The notes: a model not told the origin generated them from the letters alone. Shown: positions 10,725 to 22,585, counted from the first letter of the stretch. The stretch: DNA of 64,000 bases from Toxorhynchites rutilus septentrionalis (GCF_029784135.1 NC_073746.1:222965882-223029881), one strand, 5' to 3'. Program-made: numbers and translations.

Positions 10725-12154
10725 CGTGACAGTTTGAGACCCCTCCCCTCTCTCTAACGGGGGGCTGCCATACAAATGAACCACAAATTTCTAAATTTAT
10801 CGAGAATAAATTAAGCAAATGAAACGAAAATTGCCGTGTGGAAGTTTTAGGGTGCAATAAATGATTCTATGGTGGTTAGATACCCTTCCCCCCTCTCTTA
10901 GGGGGGGCTGCCATACAAATGAAACACAAGTTTTTGCATTACTCGAGAATAAATCAAGCAAATGAAACCAAATTAGGCATATGGAGGTTCAAAGGTGCAA
11001 TAAATAATTTTATGGTGGTTGGACACTCTACTCCCTCTCTAAGGGGGGGCTGCCATACAAATGAAACACGAATTTCTGTATTACTCGAGAATTAATCAAG
11101 CAAACGAAACCAAATTTGGCATCTTAAGGATTTAGGGTGCCATAAATGTTTTACAATGGTTAGATTCTTCTCCCTCCTCTTAGGGGGGAGGAGTATCTAA
11201 CAAATGAACATACAAATGCATACAAATGAACATACAAATTCCTGCATTACTCGAGAACAAATCAAGTAAATGAAACGAAATTTGACATGTGCAGGTTTTA
11301 GGGTGCAAAAAATGATTCTATGGTGGTTAGACTTTTTCTTCTTGAATGGCGTTAACGTTCCCTGTGGAACTTTTGCCGTCTCAACGTATGCATTGACTAG
11401 CGTTATTTATTAATGCTTGAGATTTGTTAAGCCAAATAACACGCCTTGAATGCATTCCGAGAGGCAAGCTCCAGAATACGCGTAACCACAATCCAAGTCG
11501 AAGGAAATTCCTCTGACGAAAAATCCCCCGGTCAGAACGGGAATCGAACCCGAACAACCGGCATGATAATGTGAGACGCTAACCACTCGGCCATGGGTGC
11601 ACTACCAGAGCATTAATCAAGCAAACAAAACCAAATTAGATGTATGGAGGTTTTAGGGCGCAATAAATGTTTCTATGGTGGCTCGAAACTCCTTCCCCCT
11701 CTCTTAGGGTGCGCTGTCATACAAATGAAGAACAAATTTCTGCATGACTCGAAAACTAAACTAAGCAAATGGAGCCAAATTTGGCATGTGAAGATATTAG
11801 GGGGCATGAAACGTTTCTATGGCAGACACCCTTAGAGAGTGGGAGAAGAGGGGAGGGGTCTGTCTTTATTCTATCATATTTTCTGTATCAAACATTTATT
11901 CCATGTAACGGAGAAACAAGTGGTTGAAAAATCTTGAACGAGAATTATGTCTGAAAATAATCTGATATTATATTGATGAGCTAGGCATTTTTTTATAAAA
12001 GGTAAATCCAACGGGGTCGATTAGAAGATCAATCAATGAACAGTTCAGCGATTGGATTCATGATAAGTTCGCTTAGTAAGAAAACGTGAATGTTTAAAGG
12101 TATTGATAGCAAAAAACAAATTTTGGTCGGGACAAAGTTTGTCGGGTCAGCTAG
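10723..12154 (+). mobile_element. Non-autonomous Helitron with tandem core repeats
   Basis: The body consists of diverged tandem units of roughly 140-160 bp. Each has CTGCCATACAAATGAAAC, TTCTGCATTACTCGAGAA, TTTGGCATGTGGAGGTTTTAG and a C-rich TCCCCCTCTCT block. The tail from about 11870 is the conserved Helitron 3' part. It includes a perfect hairpin GACAAA-G-TTTGTC at 12131-12143, then GGGTCAG and terminal CTAG (12151-12154) followed by T. That matches the known Helitron 3' end of a hairpin about 10 nt before CTRR. The usual 5' TCTATATATA start has been lost into or replaced by the TA microsatellite. A SINE is nested at 11336-11600. Confidence 0.8.
11336..11600 (-). mobile_element. tRNA-derived SINE (Feilai-like), copy 1
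   Basis: On the minus strand the head reads ATGGCCGAGTGGTTAGCGTC (A-box region) followed by GGGTTCGATTCCCG (B box), a perfect pol III promoter pair derived from a tRNA. The body is shared with the copies at 15798, 22140 and 22586, and the 3' end is a short GAA-type tail. It interrupts the Helitron tandem array. The name Feilai is a suggestion from memory of Aedes SINEs, not a verified match. Confidence 0.85.
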
Positions 12155-14466
12155 TACCATATAAACATGAAGAAAAAAGCCATATGGAAGAAGTGTGCTC
12201 AGCAATATTATTCTTATCAAGAAGGGAATCGGTATACATTCAGTAAAAATCAATTAAAATCAGTTCTTTTTGTTAAAACAAATACGTTGAGAGGTAATTC
12301 AGTTAGCTCTATTTTTTTAAGTCGCCGTCAACCAATAGGAGTTAAGAATAACTATCATAGAACGCATTTTCGGCAAATCTGATGAAACTCTCAGTGTTTG
12401 TTCTTAAGTTTGAAAATTTGTGAATAAAAAATATTTTATTTCTCCTTCGTCAACAATTTTGGTGAAAAAAAAAATAGTCAATATAACAACACTAAGATGG
12501 AACAAAGCAAAGGCAAAATCTTACCGTGAAAAATATCAACCCTTAAGGAGAAGGCCGAACGTGAACACATATCGTATATTTTCCATATTCATCACTAGGA
12601 GATGTGAGTCTACGGAGACGATGGGACCCATGGGCATTTCTAATGTAATGCTGCTCTTCTCAGCGTGCGTGCCTTCATCCATCGTCAACAAATAGTGTTG
12701 ATACGCTTGTATTTCACTTGCTCGTTTCCACACCAGGAGCTAGCCCTCAAGGGTTTGTGATGTGGAACATTTTTCCTCTGTATGGCTACTTCGTTATCAT
12801 TCCCACTCACAATTGATCCCCGCGCTTATTCATTTTGTCACATCGTAGCGCTGCCCAGCCTCGACTTGTATTTTTCATTTTTCAGGCATTTTTCTAAGAT
12901 ACATAAATTCTCATGAATATTAAAATGAAGTGATTTTGCGTTCATTCTGCCTAGGAAACAACGGAAAACACGCAAAGGTTCAGAGGGTCTTTGACCGCAG
13001 TGTTTGTTCCGAGTAAATCTTATTAGTGTTTGATTTAGAATGAAATACGCGATGGAAAAATATTTGCCATTATTATATAACGTGGTAGAAAATATCATAC
13101 GACAGCTCAGAAATGGAATATATTCCCTCAAAAACACCATCCATGGAACGAGCGTTCCATTCAAGGGTATGGAAAAACAGGAATCACTTGAGAGCATTTC
13201 CAGCTTTAAGACGTTTTGAAGCATCCTAAGCGGCACTCGGAGAGCATTAACGTCATGTAGAAATATTCGCGTAAAGCTGACATGGCTCTCTGGGTGAAAG
13301 TTATTTTTCCCTCCTTTGTTGTCCCATAAATCAATATTTCAGCACACTTTCCAACAATAAATATTCAATGACGCTCGATAAGGTAATTTCAATCCTGACT
13401 GCTTTCGGTACGTTTCAAGGATGTTTGCATCCGTTTGCAGCAAATTTATTCCCAGAATGAGATGTGCTTGGTACGAAGTGTTCATCTGAGACGCCTTGTA
13501 TGTGGGATCAACAAGTAAGAAAAAAAAACAAAACGATGAAAGCTTCCCAGCAGAGGATGGAATGGAATTTATAATCACGTTCTTGTTCTTCCGCCTATGT
13601 GTAGTGTTTCATATGATCCACCGAATTGGATGTGTAAGAAGCCGGAAAAAGGTTGATTCCAACGCAAGATATTTATTTCACCAACGTATTTTTCCTACAA
13701 TTTGTGATCCGGAATATAATACCCGATAAATATGACTGAACCATTTACATCCGTATAATACGAATTCTACTTTTCCTATTGTGATTTCGGGCAAAAGATG
13801 CATCAGATGACTCAACTATGTTGAAAACACGAATGTATGAATGACATTCAAAGACGGCTGAGAAGAGATGAATTTTTTGCCATGCCAAGGACATCCATCC
13901 ACCTCTTCCAAAAGATGATGAATACATCGAAGAAATCAAAAAAAGAGTTGTTTCCGCCCAGATGGTACTCTGGACAGAATTTCAGAGTTCATTGGACTTG
14001 TCACACTTCGTAGAAGAAATAGGTTCAATATATAACGTTTGAAAGAGAAAATTCATCGCAAATGGTCATATTTGTGTAAGGATAACACTTGGAATGCATC
14101 AGCTCATCGAGTCTAGGATTAGAAATTTAAACGACTGATAGTGTAACCATGTTACAGTCGGTATAAATCAACGTAGGCGCATCTAAGTCTAGTCGCGTAG
14201 AAATTTTGAACGAAGACTAAAAGCAAATTTCGGAAAATCATAACTCAAAAACAAAAAAAAAATTATATTTCTGATTTTTTGATATGTTATGTACTAAAGC
14301 TTGAACATTCAAGATAAAGCGAAAATACCAATAAATTCTCAAGAGCAATAACGCGCTTTGAAAATAAAAATTATGAATGAAAATACAGTCTATTGCAAAA
14401 TTGAGTTTACAAATGCTACTTGACGATACTTTCCATTTATTTGGTATAAAATATTTCGAATACATC
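12155..14466. other. Gene-free spacer with unassigned ORFs
   Basis: The longest frame is 132 codons on the minus strand (12838-13236). It has no recognisable domain, no upstream promoter and no protein-like repeat, and could be chance. A T-rich noncoding segment lies at 14220-14450. No mobile element was recognised. Confidence 0.45.
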
Positions 14467-14476
14467 GATTCCTTTG

Positions 14477-15018
14477 GGGTCCCAGCCCATTGCTCCATAA
14501 CAGGTAACGAGGAAGCGGACTCGTTAGCTAAGCTCGGGGCCTTGGAAGGCACAATTTTTGAGCGACAAATAACCTATCATGAATTTTTTAGTACTCCCCG
14601 TAGTTATGTACTCGCCAATTGGCAACACAATTGGAGTGAAGATAATATGGGTCCCTGGTTACATCCAATAATTCCCCAGGTTTCGACAATAGCATGGTTC
14701 AAGGGATTGAATGTAGGTCGGGACTTCTTTCGCGTGATGTCCCGCCTCATGTCTAATCATTACTTGTTAGATGCACATCTGTATCGCATTGGGATCGTTG
14801 ATAGTAATATTTGTGTTTGTGGTGATGGTTATCATGACATCGAGCATGTGGTCTGGTCCTGTAGAAACTTTCATTCTGCCAGAGCTCACCTATCGGATTC
14901 ACTCAGGGCACTAGGAAGGCAATCTGACTTACCGGTTAGAGACATCTTAGCTAGTCATGACCTCAACCTTATGCTTTCTCTTTACCAATTTATTAGAAGA
15001 AATGATATCTCTGTTTGA
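14477..15018 (+). pseudogene. LINE ORF2 C-terminus: end of RNase H and CxC-H-C zinc-finger-like tail
   Basis: The first residues, VPAHCSITGNEEADSLAK, are the end of an RNase H domain including its last acidic residue. Retention of RNase H is typical of the I, LOA and R1 groups of LINEs. About 100 codons later ICVCGDGYHDIEHVVWSC forms the CxC...H...C motif found at the ORF2 C-terminus of I-clade elements, followed by the PVRDILASHDLNLM block. Only the last 180 or so residues of a roughly 1000-residue polyprotein are present. The frame is intact to its stop, so this is a recent, dead-on-arrival truncated copy. Confidence 0.85.
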
Positions 15019-15235
15019 TTCCTTCCCTCCTCATCAAACCAAACTACCCCACTCGCTCCATCCTAGTCCTAAATCCTAATCCTGTCCAATTAATCTAGTG
15101 TTAGATTTAGTTACTATTAAATTGTTAGTTTTAATTATATAGAAAATAAGCGATATTTTTAGGTGAAATTTGACTGTGTAAACGTTATATAATAAGTAAT
15201 TGAGTCTGATTAATAAAAGTTTTGGGAAAAAAATT
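14477..15235 (+). mobile_element. 5'-truncated I-type LINE with target-site duplication
   Basis: GATTCCTTTG flanks the segment at 14467-14476 and 15236-15245, a 10-bp target duplication. The copy starts abruptly in coding sequence and ends after AATAAA and an A-rich tail, the usual result of incomplete reverse transcription of a non-LTR retrotransposon. Confidence 0.88.
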
Positions 15236-15434
15236 GATTCCTTTGATGCATATTTATTACTCACACACACTCACAGTTTCTTTGCGAATTAGCGTACCTT
15301 TTTTCATCAGTGATTGGTGTCCACACTTAACCATTGCTTGGGCAGTGTTGGTTTTTGTTTTTTTATTGATGTTTGATTTTTTTTTATTGATGTTAGAGGA
15401 AAGAAATAGGTATTGCCACACGTGCAATGATAAT

Positions 15435-16700
15435 AATTATGAATTGTCGTGGAAAGACATTGCAGCAAATAGCATCTATACTCGGAAGAACCCACTCTAC
15501 AGTAGAGAAAATCATAAACAAGTTGAAATACGAAGGAAACATGGAAAATCTCCCAGTAGAGAACGCAAACGGATCCTATCTTCTGATGAAGAACGGATAA
15601 TTGTTCGAACATTGCGAAAGAACTCGAAAACAAACATTCCTAAATTGACTACCGAAGTAGCCGGCATCATTGGAAGACCTGTCTGCAAAGACACTGTCCG
15701 GAGAGTAGCATACAGGATCAATCTGAGAGGTCGTGTTGGCCGTGAAAAGTATTACATCTCAAAAGAAAAATATGAAAAAACGACTACAGCTTGCTATCTT
15801 CTTCTTCTTCTTCTTCTTCTTTAATGGCACTAACGTTCCTAGAGGAACTTCGCCGTCTCAACGTAGTATTACTTGCGTCATTTTTATTAGTACTTAGTTG
15901 AGATTTCTATGCCAAATGAAACGCCTTGCAATGCATTCTGAGTGGCAAGCTCTAGAATACGCGTGATCACAGTGCAAGTCGGAGGAAATTTCTTTGACGA
16001 AAAATTCCCCCAACCAGAACGGGAATCGAACCCGAACACCCGGCATGTTAGTTATGACGCTAACCACTCGGCCACGGGAGCACAGCTTGCTATGGCATAT
16101 GTGAATAGACCTAAGAGGCTCTGGAACAAGGTCTTTTATACGGATGAGCCGAATACTGATATCTTTAAATCGAATGGAAGACAGATGGCGTGGAGGAAAC
16201 CAGGATCGGTGCTTCAGATTCAGCATTTGGTTATCACAGTAAAACACGGCGGCGGTAGTCAGATGATGCATGGTACATTGGCGGCTTCTGGTACTGGAAC
16301 CATGGTGTTTATCGATTCGGCGATTGATAAGATGGCTTAATTGATCTTCCTGAAACGTAACCTATAGTCTCCCGTTCAGAAATTCGGTCTCCCTCGTGAT
16401 TACTACTTTCAACAGAATAATGACCCGAAGAAAACTGACTTCGCGGTGCTGGAATGCCTGCTCTATTATGTCCCAATCAACTCAAAACACCTCCGACATC
16501 ACCGAACTTGAACTCTATTGAGTATATATGGTGGGAAATTAAGAAGCATCCATCCATCAAAATCCAGGGAACGAAGTGGAACTCAAAACGACGATTACGG
16601 AGATTTGGGAGGTACTTCCGTCTACATAGACCAGAAATCTCGATGCTCACAGGAAGTGCTGGACGCCAAAGAGGGGCCTTACCAAAACTTGGGGATTGAT
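15435..16700 (+). pseudogene. Tc1-like (DD34E) transposase pseudogene
   Basis: Tc1 transposases cut and paste DNA using a D, D, E triad. The N-terminus (from about 15435) has a helix-turn-helix: CRGKTLQQIASILGRTHSTV. A second DNA-binding part follows in another frame (SDEERIIVRTLRKN..., 15560-15780). After the SINE the frame resumes with LWNKVFYTDE (first D, near 16140). The second catalytic position, near 16410, reads FQQNNDPKKT, where family members have FQQDNDPKHT, so the Asp is now Asn. The last block, SPNLNSIEYIWWEI (near 16500), supplies the Glu. With at least two frameshifts and one lost catalytic residue, it cannot encode an active enzyme. Confidence 0.8.
15798..16081 (-). mobile_element. 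tRNA-derived SINE (Feilai-like), copy 2, with perfect 12-bp target duplication
   Basis: ACAGCTTGCTAT is duplicated at 15786-15797 and 16082-16093. On the minus strand the SINE begins GTGGCCGAGTGGTTAGCGTC, has GGGTTCGATTCCCG, and ends in a (GAA)n tail that appears here as (CTT)n at 15798-15822. It lies inside the Tc1 transposase coding region. Confidence 0.93.
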
Positions 16701-16889
16701 TTTGTTATCTTTTAACATTTCTGAACAATTTTCCTTTTCAGGAAAAACTTGAGCTGTACACTCAATTTTGCAACGTCTTAATTGGAGATTTTGAGGCGCA
16801 GTGTGATATTTTTATAGATTCTTTTCGATTATAGATTGTCAAAATTTGTAATATTTGATCATTTAACGAATAATGGTAAGACTGGAGAA

Positions 16890-17050
16890 ATTCGATGCAA
16901 ACATATGTCCTTTATACGACATGTTATTAATCTGATTTTATTCGTGCAAAGTAATGTAATATCTCATACTTTCTGTTCAGATTTTCAGAAGATTGTGCTT
17001 ACGGTTCCATCGGAGCAAACCCCGTTATCAACATTTTCCAATAGGCCAAT
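16890..17050 (+). repeat. Dispersed repeat, also at 18893-18925 plus 19405-19535
   Basis: The order TATGTCCT(T/C)TATACGAC, CTTTCTGT(T/G)CAGATT, CAGAAGAT, TTGTGCTTAC, CATC(G/A)GAGCAA is shared with the second copy. That copy is split by a TIR element at 18921-19408. Class unknown. Confidence 0.55.
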
Positions 17051-17096
17051 TCTATGTGCTTTTCAATCAATACGGTAACAGACATCACTTTCGGTT

Positions 17097-17345
17097 TCTT
17101 CAAAATATGAAAAAATACATATTTTTTGATATCGCAAATAAAAATTTTATTTTGTAAATAAAAAAAGAGTACTAATTTTTATTCTCAGTATTTTTTTTTC
17201 AAATTAAGCAAACAATACTCTATAACTCTTTCCAACACACTATTTCGGCACGACTCATATTTTTTGAGATATAAATTATCAAAGATTTCTCTTACTCAAA
17301 GCGATACTCTCTTTTCAAAAGTTACGCTTGAGCCAAAAAATGAAC
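17097..17345 (+). repeat. Direct repeat of about 250 bp, copy 1
   Basis: Shares with 17713-17970 an ordered set of blocks: TTTATTTTGTAAATAAAAAA, GAGTACTAATT, ACTCTATAACTCTTTCCAA, ACACTATTTCGG, TTGAGATATAAATTATCAAA and CTTTTCAAAAGTTACGCTTG. No coding capacity. The copies are 370 bp apart in the same direction. Confidence 0.8.
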
Positions 17346-17712
17346 CATGATGATGTATTTGGAAAAGTTGTTGAAAATTATAAGCAACTTCATAAAATTT
17401 CATGAACATGACAGTATAACACGACAAACATATTAAAAGGGATTATTTACTATAAAAAAGACAATAAATTAGAAATATTTTTTTATATTTATTTTTATAT
17501 TATATTTCGAGAATGGCTACATTTAGAAGAAGATTGATAATAACCTTTTTTGTTTTAAATCACATCAGGATTCATAATTTGTGGCTAAAAATGATTATTA
17601 ACATACAAAAATTCGAAGTTTCGAAAATTCCTAAAAATTCTATGCTCCACAAAGTTCGTCAAAAATAATTTTACCATCTTGGGCCCATTTTTAAAATTTT
17701 CTGCATGACTTC

Positions 17713-17970
17713 TATTTTGTATGAAAAAATAAAAAAATAATAACAAAAATATGTATTTTGGATATTGCAAATTAAATTTTTATTTTGTAAATAAAAAAAG
17801 AGTACTAATTGTTTTTCTCAGTATATATTTTTTTCATATTCAACCATTAATACTCTATAACTCTTTCCAAGACACTATTTCGGTTCATAGTTTTTGAGAT
17901 ATAAATTATCAAAGATTTCTTTCACTCAGATCGAAACGCCCTTTTCAAAAGTTACGCTTGAGTCAAAAAA
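17713..17970 (+). repeat. Direct repeat of about 250 bp, copy 2
   Basis: See 17097-17345: same blocks in the same order with scattered substitutions. This could be a local duplication or two insertions of one family. Confidence 0.8.
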
Positions 17971-18560
17971 TTTCCAATTGCTGTGGAAAACTCATATTTC
18001 TTCGAACCCAAACGGAATACACACTTTCATTGGAATCAAAATACAAGTTTTTAAAATCTGCATTTTCAGGACGATTTCATTTGGAATTGCTGATGGCTGT
18101 ATTTTCAAATTTTAAGAGTTGTATCGTTTGAAATTAACTATGCGTCTCCATTGATTCAACATATTGGTGCTGCTATTATGGAGACGTATAAGTCTTTGTT
18201 CAATGAAACAGTACTGAACATGTGTTTCTGAAATTTTGATATTTGATGTAAAAAAGTTTGAACATTCGGGGAAAACATCTTTGGTTACGACACCTCAGAA
18301 ATCATAAATATATTCACAGATTGCGTCCGAAAGTGTACCTTTGAGGTGCAGTGTAATATTCCTTTTTTCGAGGAATTGGTGAAACATGATTCGCTATCAC
18401 CTCCTGATTGAATCTGTCTCAGCTACCTGACCCTCTGTATATATATCTTTTTTCTATGTATGAAACATGTCTTCTGAATTTAAGGAGGAAACCAAAAATA
18501 AAATTCTTACGTATTCAAAAACCATAAAAACATTTTTTTGACTCTGTTACATACATAATT
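17971..18560. other. Gene-free spacer
   Basis: AT-rich. A short GAGGTGCAGTGTAATATT near 18336 resembles GAGGCGCAGTGTGATATT near 16793, so a minor repeat end may be present. Nothing else seen. Confidence 0.4.
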
Positions 18561-18566
18561 TGATTA

Positions 18567-18852
18567 TATATGAGGAACTCAGAAGGAAAGGGGTGTAAGT
18601 GACTTGATCGATTTATTTTCATCAACTTTTTCTTTAGTTAATTGCCAAATACAGCTGGGAATGTGTTCAACTGCAAAAACGTTCCAATTTGAGTTTGCTA
18701 TAGAATCCGATAAATGAGGTTCTGACCTATCTTCCACATTGTCAAATATAGCTGGGAATGTGTTCGCAGCTAAGTTATGATCAAGAGAAAAAGTCGATGT
18801 AGAGATATCGATTATGTCACTTACAACCCTTTTATTTTGAGCCCCTCATATA
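18567..18852. mobile_element. MITE of about 285 bp with long inverted ends
   Basis: The left end reads TATATGAGGAACTCA...GGGGTGTAAGTGAC. The right end, on the other strand, reads TATATGAGGGGCTCA...GGGTTGTAAGTGACATAATCGAT, so about 40 bp are imperfect inverted repeats. Inside, GCTGGGAATGTGTTC occurs twice (about 18653 and 18752). No coding capacity. The TATA at both borders could be a target duplication. Confidence 0.75.
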
Positions 18853-18920
18853 GTGAATGTTTTTTTTCCTAAAAAAGTTCATACTCGATGTAAAAATATG
18901 TCCTCTATACGACAATGCTA

Positions 18921-19408
18921 TATCGTAATGCATTAAAATCCGGACACTTAAGCGCTTACTTAATTTCAACTAATTTGGGAACAAAAAATATTGATAATAA
19001 TGACTAAGGGGGGGCAGCCATAGAAATGAAACACAAATTTCTGCTTAACTCGAGAACTAAACAAGCAAATTGAATCAAATTTGGTATACGGAAGTTTTAG
19101 AAGGAATAAATATTTTTATGGTGGTTTGACACTACTTTCCCCTCTCTAAAGGGGAGGGGGGGGGTATGTTTAGAATGCTAAGCAACTCGATGACTAATCA
19201 AACAAATGGAATCAAACGTAGCATATAGAGGTTTTAGGGATCGACAAACGTTTCTATGGTAGTTCGATACTCCTCTCACTCTCTAAAGGGGGGCTCCCAT
19301 ACCTATAAATTTTGGGCGAGACGAAGTTTGCCGGGTCAGCTAGTATTGAATATAATGATAAAGTGACCGGATTAAAAAGCCGTCCGGATCGAAAGCATGA
19401 CTGTAAAT
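18921..19408. mobile_element. TIR element with CCGGAC ends, hosting a Helitron fragment
   Basis: The left end contains GCATTAAAATCCGGACAC; the right end, reversed, contains GCTTTCGATCCGGACGG and TTTTTAATCCGG. The same end pair bounds the larger element at 58966-61397. It splits a dispersed repeat and is itself split by a Helitron at 18990-19343, giving three layers. Probably a Tc1-superfamily non-autonomous element, but no transposase is present. Confidence 0.65.
18990..19343 (+). mobile_element. Helitron 3' fragment
   Basis: Contains two to three diverged tandem core units with GGGGGGGCAGCCATAGAAATG and CTCTCTAAA. It ends TTTGGGCGAGACGAAGTTTG, CCGGGTCAG, CTAG (19340-19343), then T. Confidence 0.75.
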
Positions 19409-19535
19409 ATGATCTGATTCGTGGACAATAAAGTAATTTTTCATACTTTCTGTGCAGATTCCCAGAAGATCTTAGATTGTGCTTACAAACGGCTCCATCA
19501 GAGCAACAAATCCGTTACTAACAGTTTTCGTTCTG

Positions 19536-21999
19536 CACTGTCAACTGTCACGTTTTGGCTCCTGTTTCAAATTTAAGAAAGTGCGACACTTATGTCGCGG
19601 TTAGCTTATTCAAACACGAAAGTTCGCACCAAACGTTGTTCGCGTTCAATGGATAAGAATGCTTGCTGTCGCTTTCATCTTTTACCTAGCCACTCTTTCG
19701 CACCTCTGCAATGTTGATACTAAATAATGAAAAAAAAACAAACAACAATAACTGTTTAATATTATTTGACCATTTGTTAAATAGCAGGTAGCAGGGTTTA
19801 ACCACTCTTTTAGCAAACGAGCAAAAATATATATCTGGCTTCTGTATCTATACAGAAGCCAGATTTTCGAGAACACACCTAAAGATAATATGTGGATGGC
19901 TCAGTTGGTGCAAATGCAATGTAGTTTTTTCATAATTTTGTTCAATTTTAATATAGATACGAGGAGCCATGTTTTTTTTCCTGCTTACGAGAGGATTTCC
20001 GAAATAATGGTGGTTGTTTTCTGTCATTAGCGAATGGCTGCATTGATTTATACCGCTAGCTGTTTTGGGCTGTCTCTATACAGAAACCAAAAGTCGGGAA
20101 GTCATGAGTGCGGTCATAGTAATTATTTATTATTTTTTTTTATAGATTTTCCCACAGCCATCGTTATTTTTTCGACAACGGATTTGGTAGTGGGATAATT
20201 TACTGAATTTTTGTTTCATCCCGGAGTCATAGCTTCCGCCTATTATGTGTACACTGATCTTTATCTGTTTTGCTACGTATTAAAAAATATGTTCAGTTTT
20301 AGTTTTACTTAGATACATTTGTGAATTTAGGACCGTCGAATATTTTTCATGAATATTAGATTTAGTACTCTGCATAACTCAATAAATAATCCATATAACC
20401 TAACAGACGTTGGAAGAAGATGAATGCTTTTTCAATGCCAACACTGCCTAAGTTTTCTCAACTTCCCATAATTAATTTTTGCTTGAAGAAAAACAAAGTT
20501 TTAACCTCTACAGATAAGCTGTACTTTTTTTTAAAGCAAACATCGATCGAAGTTAGGTTCACCGAAACTTGTAAATTGCATTGCGGCATTCAGTGTCTGC
20601 TTTATGCATTTGCGATTTATACAGTTAACTCTAGCACTCTACTTATGAAAAATGATTCGAAGGGTGAGGCAATAAATTAAAAATGAATAGTACACTCCTA
20701 CGCATGATTCGAGCAAAATTTATTATTTCGGAAATAATGCGGTTCCCCCAAACAAAATGGCATTATTGTTACTGTATTGCTAACAAATTGTTAACACGTG
20801 TCAGCAGTGAAATATATTGCTGTGAACGCCTCTGCATAATGACTCATGAATAAACATCGCCATGACCCATGTCAGATTTTTTGAATTAAACTTTAGCAAA
20901 ACTTTTGACAGCCTTGGTGTTAGGTGCACATATTCACAGTGTCACCAAAAACGAACTTTCCCATTCTCTCGGAAATTATGCTATGCATGGACGCTGCTCC
21001 TGATTTAACTGAGTAGCGATAAGGCCACATCGCACCATAATGAAGCAGTGAAATATGCAACGGTTCATCGCATGGAGGCCAATCCATGTACTTTAGGCAG
21101 GCCCGAAGTTCGAGAGCTGCACATATAATATGTAACCATCTTAAAGTTTCATTCCCGTTCATCGCTGTATGATGAAGCTCTGGATCAATTTTGCCAGAAC
21201 TTAAATTAGGCAATGGGCAGAGACGAACTATGTTCCAAAAAGTTGTCGAAAAACAGAGTGGAGTTATCTCATCGGAGCAGGGATTCAGCGGGATTTCACC
21301 ACGGCTATATGCATATGCTATAATTTAGGCAGCACTGTTCGAGGAATATATTTAAGCGTAGCTAAGTTGGAGCTGGTTCGCACCCGGAAACTGCGACTGA
21401 CAGTGCCTCATTTGTTTCAAAATTATTCGCTCCCCTCGAGTTCAGACGGCCATCTCGTTCAATATATCCGTTCCATGTATTTCTGAAAGTGAACAAATTG
21501 CTCTGCTCTTCATTTTAAGAACGAATACATTTTGGTTAAATTTGTATGGTATGTATATATGTTTTAGTTACTACCCTTGTTTTCTCTGATGCTGGAAAAG
21601 GAACACGAGATTATTTTGCATCCAAGACATTTACTCTCTACGAACTAAGAGAAATTCATATGATATCGGCAATTTTCCAAATTTACCCTTCTCTTCTTTT
21701 GGTAGAAACTTTGCAATATTCTTCATGGTTCTACGGAGCGTCAATTGAATGGCGGACGTAATGTTAAAAAAGTGTATAGGCGATGTCATCAGCATTGATT
21801 GTATCTGATATGTCCTCCTCGAATTATTTGGTACAATATTGCACCAAATTAATTGTCATATTGCGTATTTTCCGAAAATATATTCCCTTCAAATAAGATT
21901 ACAGAATAAAATAGTTCGAGTGTCTTTCAACTCAAATTGGAAGGAACACTAAACATTGTACTGAATTTTGATGTTTTTTTGTTTATACTTTATGTAAAT
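19536..21999. other. Gene-free spacer with one perfect hairpin
   Basis: Apart from the hairpin at 19833-19864, no element or gene is recognised. Open frames of 60-97 codons (for example 20920-21213 on the minus strand) have no known domain. Confidence 0.45.
19833..19864. repeat. Perfect 15-bp inverted repeat with 2-nt loop
   Basis: ATCTGGCTTCTGTAT at 19833-19847 is followed after CT by its exact reverse complement at 19850-19864. A T-run comes shortly after. Part of the motif (CTATACAGAA) recurs near 20075. Confidence 0.85.
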
Positions 22000-22585
22000 A
22001 TAACATCATCTAGGAAATATCATGAGGATTTATTGAAATTGTCCGATTTTTTCGATGAATAAAACACATGATTTTCAGAAGAACCTCAAAACATTTTTAT
22101 TCGTAAAATCCCCGATTCATCTCACACATTTCGCCAATCTTCTTCTTCTGAAATGGCACTAACATTTCTAGAGGAACTTCGCCGTCTCAACGTAATATCA
22201 CTTGCGTCATTTTTATTAGTACTGAGTTGAGATTTCTATGCCAAATAACATGCCTTGAATACATTCTGAGCAGCAAGCTCTAGAGTACGGGCGACCACAG
22301 CGAGTCGGGGGAAATTTTTTTGACGGGAATCGAACCCGATCCCCCGGCATGATAATGTGTGACGCTAACCACTCGGGCCATAGGAGTACATCTCCCAGGT
22401 AAACTGTGGATTTCTTTCCAATAAAACTTTTGTTTTGTTTCTACGAAAATCATTCGCGTATTTTCGATCTATTTTCGGCATCTTTTTATTCGGCGAAAAG
22501 CTGTTCCGCAAGTGCATACCCTATTGAAGTAATATGGTGATAATCTGACGGGGCCACGTCTGGAGAATACGACGGGAGCGATACC
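22000..22585 (-). pseudogene. Mariner transposase C-terminal relic, split by a SINE
   Basis: On the minus strand the segment 22545-22580 encodes YSPDVAPSDYH, the block around the third catalytic Asp of mariner (D,D34D) transposases. It is followed by YALAEQLFAE and, after a stop, KDAENRSKIRE, in the order expected of the C-terminus. The matching end (RLAKC...GDFTNKN) is found at 22020-22138, beyond the SINE at 22140-22390. At least three in-frame stops are present. No inverted ends or N-terminal half were found, so it is an old fragment. Confidence 0.75.
22140..22390 (-). mobile_element. tRNA-derived SINE (Feilai-like), copy 3
   Basis: Same family and orientation as the copies at 11336 and 15798: on the minus strand GAGTGGTTAGCGTC and GGGTTCGATTCCCGTC, ending in GAAGAAGAAG. 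It sits inside the mariner relic. Confidence 0.85.

Larger units (their letters stand above)
15405..16745 (+). mobile_element. Tc1-like transposon, degenerate, interrupted by a SINE
   Basis: The transposase remains define the element; terminal inverted repeats were not securely located. A SINE with its own target duplication splits it at 15798-16081. Several frame changes and a substituted catalytic residue show it is old. Confidence 0.72.

Noticed and set aside
12838..13236. 132-codon minus-strand ORF
   Set aside because: No recognisable domain and no supporting promoter or splice context; length is not exceptional among the many frames in this window.
16030..16075. tRNA-like A and B boxes suggesting tRNA genes (also near 11545, 22330 and 46640)
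   Set aside because: Each lies at the head of a SINE copy with SINE body and tail; no acceptor stem closure was found, so these are not functional tRNA genes.
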